Shown here one piece after another: positions 1 through 6,763 of a stretch of 19,592 nt of DNA (position 1 is its first letter; each line of letters begins with the position of its first letter). This stretch comes from Chloroflexota bacterium (GTDB taxonomy: Bacteria; Chloroflexota; Anaerolineae; UBA1429). The position numbers were made by a program, and so were the translations under genes. Location of the stretch: contig JAAZBY010000253.1 in the NCBI GenBank assembly GCA_012513595.1, forward strand, positions 1 through 19,592, given 5' to 3'. Under the pieces are notes generated by a model. It was not told the DNA's origin and ran no database searches. It saw only the letters and a program-made list of their open reading frames with translations.

Positions 1-53
1 AGCTGGCCTTCCTCGTCACCAAGGGAAGAGTACCCCGCGGGACCCCGGGCGGC

Positions 54-836
54 CTAAAGATCGAACTCGGCCACTAGGAAAGTGTGGTCCGAGGGGCGCT
101 CGGCAGCGCGGGCTTGCACGTCGATCCAGGCTCGCCCACAGCGCCCGGCGAGCGGTGGCGTGGCTAGAATGTGGTCAATCCGCCAGCCGAGGTTGCGCTG
201 CAGCGCGTTAGGGAGGCGATAGTCCCAGTAGGTGTACTGTCCCTCCCGCTCCGGATGCAGCCGCCGGAAGACGTCCTCAAACCCCCAGTCCACAGCCTCC
301 TGGAAGGCCTGGCGCGCCGACGGGTGAAAGTCCACGTGCGTCGCCAGGCGCTTGGGATCGTAGACGTCGATTGGCAGCGGCGCCACGTTCATGTCGCCAA
401 GCCACAGCACCGGCTGGGCGGGGGTGTACCGGCGAGCCACATAGTCCCGCAGGCGACGCAGCCACTCGAGCTTGTAGGCAAAGTGGGGCGAGTCCACCTC
501 TCGCCCCTGGGGGACGTACGTGTTCAGGACGGCCACGCCGTTGATAACGGCGTGGAGCAGGCGCGCCTCGTCGGGCTCGCCCCCGTCGTCCAGGCCGAAA
601 CGGACCTCCTCAGGCTCATCCCTGCTGACCAGCGCCACGCCGGCATGGGCCTTCTGCCCGCGGTAGACGATGTGATAGCCCGCCTCTCGAAAGGCCTGCC
701 ACGGGAAATCCTCGTCCTGGACCTTGGTCTCCTGGATGGCCAGGACGTCCGGCCCGACGCTGCGGAGCCAGTCGATGGCCTGTTCCAGGCGCGCACGGAT
801 CGAGTTGGCGTTCCAGGTCGCAACGATCCAGGGCAT
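54..836 (-). CDS. xth: Exonuclease III family AP endonuclease
   Basis: This 260-aa protein is a full-length exonuclease III-type enzyme, which cleaves DNA 5' to abasic sites and has 3' exonuclease activity in base-excision repair. The family's active-site residues are visible: Asn9 in WNANS, Glu36 in QETK (metal ligand), Asp148 and Asn150 in LGDMN, Asp221 in RIDH, and the C-terminal Ser-Asp-His at 249-251. The spacing matches E. coli Xth (N7, E34, D151, N153, D229, D258, H259). The ATG is preceded by AAAGGAC at a suitable distance. The gene starts 17 nt after the end of the second ABC exporter gene on the same strand, so it is probably the last gene of the tetR-led operon. No signal peptide is seen, so it is cytoplasmic. 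Family assignment is secure; membership of the efflux operon is inferred from spacing. Confidence 0.95.
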   Translation of the reverse strand: MPWIVATWNANSIRARLEQAIDWLRSVGPDVLAIQETKVQDEDFPWQAFREAGYHIVYRGQKAHAGVALVSRDEPEEVRFGLDDGGEPDEARLLHAVINGVAVLNTYVPQGREVDSPHFAYKLEWLRRLRDYVARRYTPAQPVLWLGDMNVAPLPIDVYDPKRLATHVDFHPSARQAFQEAVDWGFEDVFRRLHPEREGQYTYWDYRLPNALQRNLGWRIDHILATPPLAGRCGRAWIDVQARAAERPSDHTFLVAEFDL

Positions 837-853
837 CGCCCGTCCTTTCTCCG

Positions 854-2749
854 CTATGACGCGTCTTGGGCCCGCTGCACGGCCGCAACCGCCGGCTCGA
901 TCTCCACTTCCTGCCCCTTGAACTGGCTAAAGTACAGGTGACGGTAGAAGCCGTGCTGAGCGAGCAGGCTCTCATGCGTGCCGCGCTCGATGATCTGGCC
1001 ATCGTTGATCACCAGCACCTGGTCGGCGTTGCGGATGGTGCTCAGGCGGTGGGCGATCACAAAGCTCGTGCGCCCTTCCATCAGCTTGAGCAGCGCTTCC
1101 TGGATCTGCACTTCTGTGCGGGTGTCGACGCTGGAGGTGGCCTCGTCGAGGATCAGGATGCGCGGGTCGGCCAGGGCGGCGCGGGCGATGGCCAGCAGCT
1201 GGCGCTGCCCCTGGCTGATGTTGGCGGCGCGCTCGGAGAGCTCCGTGTGGTAACCGTCGGGCAGGCGCCGCACGAACTGGTCGGCGTTGGCCAGGACGGC
1301 CGAGGCGATCACTTCCTCATCGGTGGCGTCAAGCCGCCCGTAGCGGATGTTCTCCATGACGCTGTCGGCAAAGAGAAAGTTGTCCTGCAGAACCACGCCC
1401 AACTGTCGGCGCAGGCTGTCTTTCTGCACCGCGCGGATGTCGTGCCCGTCGACGCAGATGGAACCGCTGTCGATGTCGTAAAAGCGGGAGAGCAGGTTCA
1501 CCATGGTGGTCTTGCCGGCGCCGGTGGGGCCGACCAGGGCCACGGTCTCACCGGGGCGCGCGTGGAACGAGACGTTGCGCAGAACGGGCACCCCCTCGTC
1601 GTAGCCAAAGCACACGTCGTCAAAGACCACGTCTCCGCGGATGTCGTCGAGGGGCAGGGCGTCCGGGGCATCCTGCAGGTCGGGCACCTCGTCGATCGTC
1701 TCAAAGACGCGTTCGGCGCCGGCCAGGGCCGACTGCACCGAGTTGTACAGGTCCGATAGCTGCCGCAGGGGTTGCACGAAGCGGCGCGCATAGGCGATAA
1801 AGGAGACGATGGTCCCGATGGTGGCCATGTTGCGGAGGGCCAACCAGGCGCCGACCCCGGCGATGACGGCCAGGCCGGCGCTGCTCAGCACGTTCATCGT
1901 CGGCATCACCGACATGGCCAGCGTCTGCGCCCAGATGCCGGTATCGCGCACAGCGGTGTTGGCCTTGGAGAACTCGGCGATGGCCGCCTCCTGCTGCCCA
2001 AAGGCCTGCACGACGCGCGCGCCACTCACCGTCTCTTCCATCTGCGCGTTCAGGTTCCCGAGCTGCATCTGCAGCGCGCGGAAGCGGATGCGCGTGAACC
2101 TGGCGATGATCATCGTGCACGCGAACATCAGCGGGATCACTGTCAGGGTGGCCAGGGTCAGCCGGATGTTCACCACGACCATCATCACCAGAATGCCGGC
2201 GACGGTCAGCGCGCTGGTCACTAGCTGCGTGACCCCTTGAGACAGGACGCGGTTGATGGCATCCATGTCGTTGGTCAGGCGGCTCATCAGGTCGCCGTGG
2301 GGGTGCCGGTCAAAGTAGCGCAGGGTGAGCGTCTGCAGGTGGGAAAAGAGGTCGTGGCGCATGACGCGCAGGGCCTGTTGGGCGATCGAGGCCATCAGGT
2401 AGCTCTGCGCTGATTGCGTCAGCCAGGCCCCCGCGAAGGCACCCGCCAGGAGGCCCATCAGTCGCGCGAGCTGCCGGCGGGCGTCCGGCAGGGCGAAGGC
2501 ATCGACGGCGCGACCCATGAGGTAGGGTGACGCAATGGCCATGGCGCTGTTCAGCACCTCCAGCGCCACGATCACGAGCAACTGCGGCACGTACGGGCGC
2601 AGGTAGCCGGCGAACCTGCGCATCGTGCCACGCGAGTCCTTGGGCTTCTCGAACCCGCCCCGCGCGCTCATCATGTGGCCGGGGCCGCGCCGGCCAATGC
2701 CCATCGCCTGCATTGCAGCGCCCGTCTGGCTGCCTCTACTTGCTGCCAT
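854..2749 (-). CDS. ABC exporter half-transporter, subunit 2 (catalytic-site ATPase)
   Basis: This 631-aa protein has an N-terminal six-helix ABC exporter transmembrane domain (roughly residues 45-345) fused to an ATPase domain. The ATPase has Walker A GPTGAGKT (407-414), a Q-loop Gln near 455, Walker B ILILDE with catalytic Glu536, and H-loop His567. Its signature motif is ISQGQ (511-515) rather than LSGGQ. That pattern is known for the subunit that completes the degenerate site in heterodimeric exporters such as TM287/288. The start at 2749 has GGAG eight bases upstream and lies inside the end of the preceding exporter gene (14-nt overlap), indicating translational coupling. The first 40 residues are polar and Gly-rich and are an extension before the first helix, so a later Met (for example residue 26 or 43) is possible. 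The exported substrate is unknown; a drug or lipid-like compound is the usual role for such pairs. Confidence 0.93.
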   Translation of the reverse strand: MAASRGSQTGAAMQAMGIGRRGPGHMMSARGGFEKPKDSRGTMRRFAGYLRPYVPQLLVIVALEVLNSAMAIASPYLMGRAVDAFALPDARRQLARLMGLLAGAFAGAWLTQSAQSYLMASIAQQALRVMRHDLFSHLQTLTLRYFDRHPHGDLMSRLTNDMDAINRVLSQGVTQLVTSALTVAGILVMMVVVNIRLTLATLTVIPLMFACTMIIARFTRIRFRALQMQLGNLNAQMEETVSGARVVQAFGQQEAAIAEFSKANTAVRDTGIWAQTLAMSVMPTMNVLSSAGLAVIAGVGAWLALRNMATIGTIVSFIAYARRFVQPLRQLSDLYNSVQSALAGAERVFETIDEVPDLQDAPDALPLDDIRGDVVFDDVCFGYDEGVPVLRNVSFHARPGETVALVGPTGAGKTTMVNLLSRFYDIDSGSICVDGHDIRAVQKDSLRRQLGVVLQDNFLFADSVMENIRYGRLDATDEEVIASAVLANADQFVRRLPDGYHTELSERAANISQGQRQLLAIARAALADPRILILDEATSSVDTRTEVQIQEALLKLMEGRTSFVIAHRLSTIRNADQVLVINDGQIIERGTHESLLAQHGFYRHLYFSQFKGQEVEIEPAVAAVQRAQDAS

Positions 2750-4484
2750 TGGCTATCACTCCGTTCCCGAGCTGCGACTCGTAGATCTCTCGATAGATGG
2801 GGCTAGAGGCCATCAGCTCGCGGTGCGTGCCGACCGCGGCGACGCGCCCTCGGTCCAGGACGATGATCTTGTCGGCCTTGAGCACCGTACTGATGCGCTG
2901 CGCAATGACAAAGCGGGTGTGCTGCGTCGGCAGTCCTGCCAGGGCTTCCTCGATCTTGGCTTCCGTCTCGACGTCGACTGCGCTGGTGCTGTCGTCGAGG
3001 ATCAGAATACGTGGGTTCACCAGGAGCGCTCTGGCAATGGCCAAGCGCTGCTTCTGCCCGCCGGAGAGATTCACCCCGCGCTGCCCAATCAGCGTGTCGT
3101 AGCCAGCAGACAGGCTCGTGATATAGTCGTCGATCTGGGCGGCCTTGGCCGCTGCGACCACTTCCTCGTCGGTGGCCTCGGGCCGGCCGTAACGTACATT
3201 GTCGCGTACGGTCCCGCTAAAGAGCACCGCCTCCTGCAACGCCACGCCGACTTGGGTGCGCAGCGAGGCCAGCGCGAGGTCGCGAACGTCCGTGCCGTCG
3301 AGGAGGATGCGCCCCTCGGTAACGTCGTAGAACCGGGGGATCAGTCCCACCAGGCTGGATTTCCCCGCGCCGGTTGCGCCGAGGATCGCCACCGACTCAC
3401 CCGGCTCGGCGACGAGGTTGACGTCCTTGAGAACCGGCTCCGCATTGGCGCCATCGTAAGAGAAGGTCACGTGATCAAACACGACCCTGCCGCCCAGCGG
3501 TCTGGCGGTGGCCTGCTCGGACTCCTGAACGTCGTTGGCTGTATCCAGCACGCCGAGGATGCGGTGCGCGGATGCCTCCGCCGCGGCGACCTGGGCCACC
3601 ATGTTCCCCAGCATGATCAGGGGGAAGGAGGCCGACTGCAGGTAGTTGGAAAAGGCCACCACCTGGCCCACGGTCATGCCGTGAACGAGCACGCGAACTC
3701 CGCCCATCCAGATCACGGCAACCATGCCGAGGTTCAGGATGAACTGCATCGTGGGCATGACCACCGAAAACAGCTTCATCACGCGAGCGGTCTGCTGCGT
3801 CAGGGCCAGGTTGGCCGCCTCGAAGCGCTGATCCTCAAAGTCCGAACGGACAAAAGCCTTGACCACGCGCACCCCGGCCAGGTTCTCCTGCATGACGGTG
3901 TTCATGCGGTCCAGCCGCCTCTGGACCTCGTCGAACAGGCGGCGGCCCTTGCCCCCAAAGTACCAGATGAGACCGCTGACCAGCGGAAAAGTCACCAGCA
4001 ACACGAGGGCCAGCTGCCACGAGGTGGCGACCATCAGGGCAATGCTGCCGATCATGAGGAGCGGCGCGCGGGTGAGGATGCGCAGGAACATCTGCACGAT
4101 GGCGTGCACCAGGTTGACGTCGCTCGTGAGGCGCACCAAAAGCTGCCCGGTCTCGAGCCGGTCGAGGTTGCCAAAGGAGAGCGACTGTATCTTGCTGTAA
4201 AGTGCCTGGCGCAGGTCAGCGCCGAACGACTGGCCCGCACGTATGGACAAGACGTTGTTCACCAGGGCCAGCCCGGCGCTGAACAGGGTGATGCTCAGCA
4301 TGACTACCGTGGTACGGATCACATAGTGCAGGTCACCGGCGACCACGCCGCGGTCAATGATGTTCTGGATGAGCCGGGGAATGATCAGTTCGACCGACAC
4401 CGACCCTGCCAAGGCCAGAAGCGACAGGATTGCGGCCAGGCGATAGGGCCGCATGAACACTAACAGACGCCGGAGAGACCGCAT
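2736..4484 (-). CDS. ABC exporter half-transporter, subunit 1 (degenerate-site ATPase)
   Basis: This 582-aa half-transporter has a transmembrane domain (about residues 15-305) followed by an ATPase domain. Walker A is GATGAGKS (369-376) and the signature is a canonical LSGGQ (473-477). Two catalytic positions are altered. Walker B reads ILILDDST, with Asp498 where the general base is normally Glu. The H-loop reads IAQR, with Gln529 where His is expected. The same two substitutions define the non-hydrolysing site of heterodimeric exporters (TM287, BmrC type). The neighbouring subunit has the complementary change in its signature motif, so the two products almost certainly form one heterodimer. 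The gene overlaps the tetR gene upstream by 25 nt and the second subunit downstream by 14 nt. Expression should follow the tetR promoter at 5216-5244. Confidence 0.93.
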   Translation of the reverse strand: MRSLRRLLVFMRPYRLAAILSLLALAGSVSVELIIPRLIQNIIDRGVVAGDLHYVIRTTVVMLSITLFSAGLALVNNVLSIRAGQSFGADLRQALYSKIQSLSFGNLDRLETGQLLVRLTSDVNLVHAIVQMFLRILTRAPLLMIGSIALMVATSWQLALVLLVTFPLVSGLIWYFGGKGRRLFDEVQRRLDRMNTVMQENLAGVRVVKAFVRSDFEDQRFEAANLALTQQTARVMKLFSVVMPTMQFILNLGMVAVIWMGGVRVLVHGMTVGQVVAFSNYLQSASFPLIMLGNMVAQVAAAEASAHRILGVLDTANDVQESEQATARPLGGRVVFDHVTFSYDGANAEPVLKDVNLVAEPGESVAILGATGAGKSSLVGLIPRFYDVTEGRILLDGTDVRDLALASLRTQVGVALQEAVLFSGTVRDNVRYGRPEATDEEVVAAAKAAQIDDYITSLSAGYDTLIGQRGVNLSGGQKQRLAIARALLVNPRILILDDSTSAVDVETEAKIEEALAGLPTQHTRFVIAQRISTVLKADKIIVLDRGRVAAVGTHRELMASSPIYREIYESQLGNGVIANGSK

Positions 4485-5131
4485 GTCGCGTTCCTTTCAA
4501 TCGCTGGGGTGCCAGTGTCGGTTTCGCCGCGCAGGTAGGCGAGGGCGGCTCCGAGTGCCTCGCTGGCCATCTGGTCGCGCAGGGTGTCGCTGATGATGTG
4601 CCCCCCATGGTAGAGGAGCATCGGCCCCAGCACCATGCTAAAGGCAGTGGCGGCGGCCACGGTCGGGTCACGCGGGGCGAACGTACTACGCTCGATGCCC
4701 ATCTCGACCAGGCGCGACAGGCTGCGCAGGTGGACGGACATCCGCTCTCCGCGGGCCTGGCGCGTCCGGTCCACGTCGGGCCGCAGAAGCCATAGGAAGC
4801 GGAAGACGCGGGGGTTCTCGATGGCCATGGTAACGTGGCTCTGCAGCCATTCCTGCATGACCTGCGCGACGTCCTCCGATGCAGCGCGATGCAAGAGCCC
4901 GTCAAGCCGGCTCTGGAAGCGCGCGCGCTGCCGCTGTTTGAGCGCGGTGAGGATGGCGGCATGGTTGTCAAAGTAGGTGTACAGCGTCATGTGCGAGACG
5001 CCCACTCGGCCCGCGATGGCGCGCGTCGTGATCGCCTCGGGCCCCTCGGTTACCAGCAGCTCGCGGGCGGCGTCTAGGATGCGCTCGCGCATCGCCTCAC
5101 ACTGTTCGTCGGACAGCCTCGATCTGGACAT
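4460..5131 (-). CDS. TetR/AcrR-family transcriptional regulator of the efflux operon
   Basis: This 223-aa protein has an N-terminal TetR DNA-binding domain: helices from about residue 12, and a helix-turn-helix around 35-55 ending in the family-typical MTLYTYFDNHAAIL. A helical ligand-binding domain follows (about 75-200). The frame stays open to 5365, but the Met at 5131 (MSRSRL) is preferred. It has AGGGG a few bases upstream, and the open frame further up contains the -35/-10 promoter and the operator, so it is untranslated. The coding region overlaps the first ABC gene by 25 nt. The regulator thus sits first in a tetR-ABC-ABC-xth operon. A palindrome over the transcription start at 5202-5214 is the likely binding site, giving autorepression relieved by an unknown ligand. 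The ligand domain is not conserved enough to predict the inducer. Confidence 0.9.
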   Translation of the reverse strand: MSRSRLSDEQCEAMRERILDAARELLVTEGPEAITTRAIAGRVGVSHMTLYTYFDNHAAILTALKQRQRARFQSRLDGLLHRAASEDVAQVMQEWLQSHVTMAIENPRVFRFLWLLRPDVDRTRQARGERMSVHLRSLSRLVEMGIERSTFAPRDPTVAAATAFSMVLGPMLLYHGGHIISDTLRDQMASEALGAALAYLRGETDTGTPAIERNATCGLSGVC

Positions 5132-5201
5132 TCTGCCCCTAGCACGGGTGACCGTGTCTGTACGCGGCGCGGCAGCGGCCGGGGCCTCTGCCCGCCCTCC
5201 G

Positions 5202-5214
5202 TTTACACCGTAAA
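5202..5214. promoter_or_regulatory. Putative TetR operator
   Basis: A perfect inverted repeat, TTTAC-ACC-GTAAA, lies directly downstream of the -10 element and covers the predicted transcription start of the tetR operon. AT-rich palindromes of this type at the start site are typical TetR/AcrR operators, so autoregulation is inferred. No second copy was seen in the window. Confidence 0.65.
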
Positions 5215-5215
5215 A

Positions 5216-5244
5216 CATATACACCCGATCATGTGCGCCGTCAA
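5216..5244 (-). promoter_or_regulatory. Sigma70-type promoter of the tetR-ABC-ABC-xth operon
   Basis: On the minus strand, TTGACG (5239-5244) and TATATG (5216-5221) are separated by exactly 17 nt. Each is one or two mismatches from consensus in a GC-rich background. Predicted initiation is near 5209, leaving a leader of about 78 nt before the tetR ATG. From 5245 to about 5386, upstream of this promoter, I see no gene or convincing site. Confidence 0.7.
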
Positions 5245-5386
5245 GGGGATTCTGCACGCTGCTGGCGAGGTGGTGCGTAGGCGGCCTGGGCGCCCTGCCG
5301 AGGCGGCCGAGCCGTGGGTGGGCAGACGGAGAGGGGATGGCGCGCGGTAAGGCGGCGTCGCCCACCGGCGGGCGGCGCGCAAGGAC

Positions 5387-5428
5387 CGGGCGCGGTGCGC
5401 ACCGCGCCCGCCTGGAAGGGGCCCCTTC
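5387..5428 (-). terminator. Tandem hairpins after the TrkA gene, likely terminator
   Basis: Two strong palindromes directly follow the stop codon of the downstream TrkA gene on the minus strand. The first is the 14-nt GAAGGGGCCCCTTC at 5415-5428. The second is a 24-nt perfect palindrome at 5387-5410 whose arm reads CGGGCGCGGTGC. Neither is followed by a real T tract (only CCTT), so this would be a GC-rich hairpin terminator or a 3'-end-stabilising structure rather than a classical intrinsic terminator. Confidence 0.5.
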
Positions 5429-5431
5429 GGG

Positions 5432-6091
5432 TCAGGCCAGGATCGCCGCCACCCGCGCCCGGTCGGCGGCCCGAGTCAGCGCGATCACGCGGTCGCCCGC
5501 CTCGAGGACCACGTTGCCCCGCGGGATGACGATCTCGTCATGGCGTACCAGGGCGACAACGACGGCGGTCTCGGGGAAGGCCAGGGCAGAGAGCGGCTTC
5601 CCGACCGAGCGAGAGGAGGGCTGCAGGATGTCCTCCACCAGGACGGTGTCGCCCCTTTGCAGGCGGAGAAGAACGACCATCTCGAGCGAGGCCATCTCCT
5701 CCCGCATCAGGGCCGTCATGATGTGGGCCTGAGACACGCTGACATCGACGCCCATCTCTGGCGTAAAGAGCCACTCGTTCTTGGGGTTGTTTACCCGCGC
5801 CACGGTGCGGCGCACGCCGAACTCCTGCCTGGCCAACAGACAGATGACGAGGTTATCCTCGTCGTGCCCGGTGACGGCCGCCACGACGTTCGCCTTGCGG
5901 ATATTGGCCTGCTCGAGCACCGTGGGCTCGCAGCCGTCACCCTGCATGACGACCGCCTTGCCGATCTCCTTGTGCAGCCGCGGAATCAGGTCCGCGCGCT
6001 GCTCGATGACCGTAACGCCGTGCCCCTCCTGGAGCAGGAGGTTGGCTAGCTCCGAACCGGTCCGCCCGCCGCCGACGATCAGCACTTGCAT
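5432..6091 (-). CDS. trkA: TrkA/RCK-family potassium uptake regulatory protein (second of pair)
   Basis: This 219-aa protein is a single-unit TrkA. An N-terminal RCK_N Rossmann domain has GGGRTG (7-12) and Glu30 at the end of the second strand, typical of NAD(H)-binding. A C-terminal RCK_C (TrkA_C) domain follows from about residue 130 (ending VVLEAGDRVIALTR). Such proteins form cytoplasmic rings that gate Trk/Ktr K+ channels in response to nucleotides. The Shine-Dalgarno GGGGGAGG overlaps the final codons of the preceding TrkA gene and only 2 nt separate the two frames, so they are translationally coupled. Paired trkA genes occur elsewhere, as in mycobacterial ceoB/ceoC. No TrkH/KtrB membrane subunit is encoded nearby; the closest partner is the P-type ATPase upstream. 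Confidence 0.9.
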   Translation of the reverse strand: MQVLIVGGGRTGSELANLLLQEGHGVTVIEQRADLIPRLHKEIGKAVVMQGDGCEPTVLEQANIRKANVVAAVTGHDEDNLVICLLARQEFGVRRTVARVNNPKNEWLFTPEMGVDVSVSQAHIMTALMREEMASLEMVVLLRLQRGDTVLVEDILQPSSRSVGKPLSALAFPETAVVVALVRHDEIVIPRGNVVLEAGDRVIALTRAADRARVAAILA

Positions 6092-6093
6092 GG

Positions 6094-6747
6094 CTACCGA
6101 CCTCCCCCCAACATGTCCATCAGGCGGTGCGAGGCGCTGGCCAGCACCGACACGTGCAGCACGTCGCCATTGCGCAGGATGGTGCCCAGCGTCGGGATGG
6201 TGGCCCGCCCGTCGCGGACCAGGGCCACCACGTTGGACTCACCTGGCATGACCAGATCGACTACCTGGTGCCCGGCCACGGCCTCGGTGACCTGGAACTC
6301 GACGATGTTCACCTCGCCGCTGCCGACGTTGTACAGCACGGCCATCTCCGGCTGGCAGAGCAGGTCCGAGATGCGCCCCGCTGCCCACTCGGTGGGCGAG
6401 ATGGTCTGGATGCCGAGCCGGCGGTAGATCTCCGCCCGGCGCGGGTCAAAGATGCGGGCCACCACGCGCGGCACACGAAAGATCTGCTTGGCGATCCGCG
6501 CGGAGACGATGTTGGTGTTGTCTCCGCTGGTTACCGAGGCAAAGCCGTCCGCCCGCTCGATGCCGGCGGCCAAGAGCACGTCGCGGTCAAACCCGATCCC
6601 CTCGACGCGTTGCCCGCGAAAGCTGGGGCCAAGCTTGCGGAATGCCTCCGGGTCGCGGTCGACCACGGTGACGGCGTGGCCGTCAAGGGACAGCCGCATG
6701 GCCAGCTGGGAGCCCACCCTGCCACAGCCTACCAGAACGTATCGCAT
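6094..6747 (-). CDS. trkA: TrkA/RCK-family potassium uptake regulatory protein (first of pair)
   Basis: This 217-aa protein has an RCK_N Rossmann domain with GCGRVG (7-12) and Asp30 as the ribose-binding acid, then an RCK_C domain from about residue 135 (ending TILRNGDVLHVSV). The start at 6747 is chosen because the protein then begins MRYVLVGCG, as TrkA proteins do, and GGGAGG lies just upstream. The open frame extends to 6864, but that part lies inside the P-type ATPase gene. The gene begins 16 nt after the ATPase stop and ends 2 nt before the second TrkA gene. The two TrkA proteins differ clearly in sequence, so they may form a hetero-oligomeric ring rather than being a recent duplication. 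The role in K+ transport control comes from the family; the channel partner is unknown. Confidence 0.9.
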   Translation of the reverse strand: MRYVLVGCGRVGSQLAMRLSLDGHAVTVVDRDPEAFRKLGPSFRGQRVEGIGFDRDVLLAAGIERADGFASVTSGDNTNIVSARIAKQIFRVPRVVARIFDPRRAEIYRRLGIQTISPTEWAAGRISDLLCQPEMAVLYNVGSGEVNIVEFQVTEAVAGHQVVDLVMPGESNVVALVRDGRATIPTLGTILRNGDVLHVSVLASASHRLMDMLGGGR

Positions 6748-6763
6748 GGTCCCTCCCTCTGCC

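Noticed and set aside
1..53. GC-rich palindromic sequence after xth as a terminator
   Set aside because: CCCGCGGG is self-complementary, but no stable stem with a proper loop or T tract could be drawn.
3..77. Open plus-strand frame at the left edge ending in TAG at 75-77
   Set aside because: It could be the tail of a convergent gene overlapping xth, but 24 codons without a start or a recognisable motif cannot be called.
2625..4463. Long plus-strand open frame opposite the ABC exporter genes
   Set aside because: It is antisense to two well-conserved transporters and its translation is low in complexity (rich in His, Gly, Gln and Val). This is expected from GC-rich third positions on the other strand.
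5132..5365. N-terminal extension of the TetR frame
   Set aside because: The extension contains the predicted promoter and operator, and its sequence (Pro/Ala/Arg-rich) is not TetR-like.
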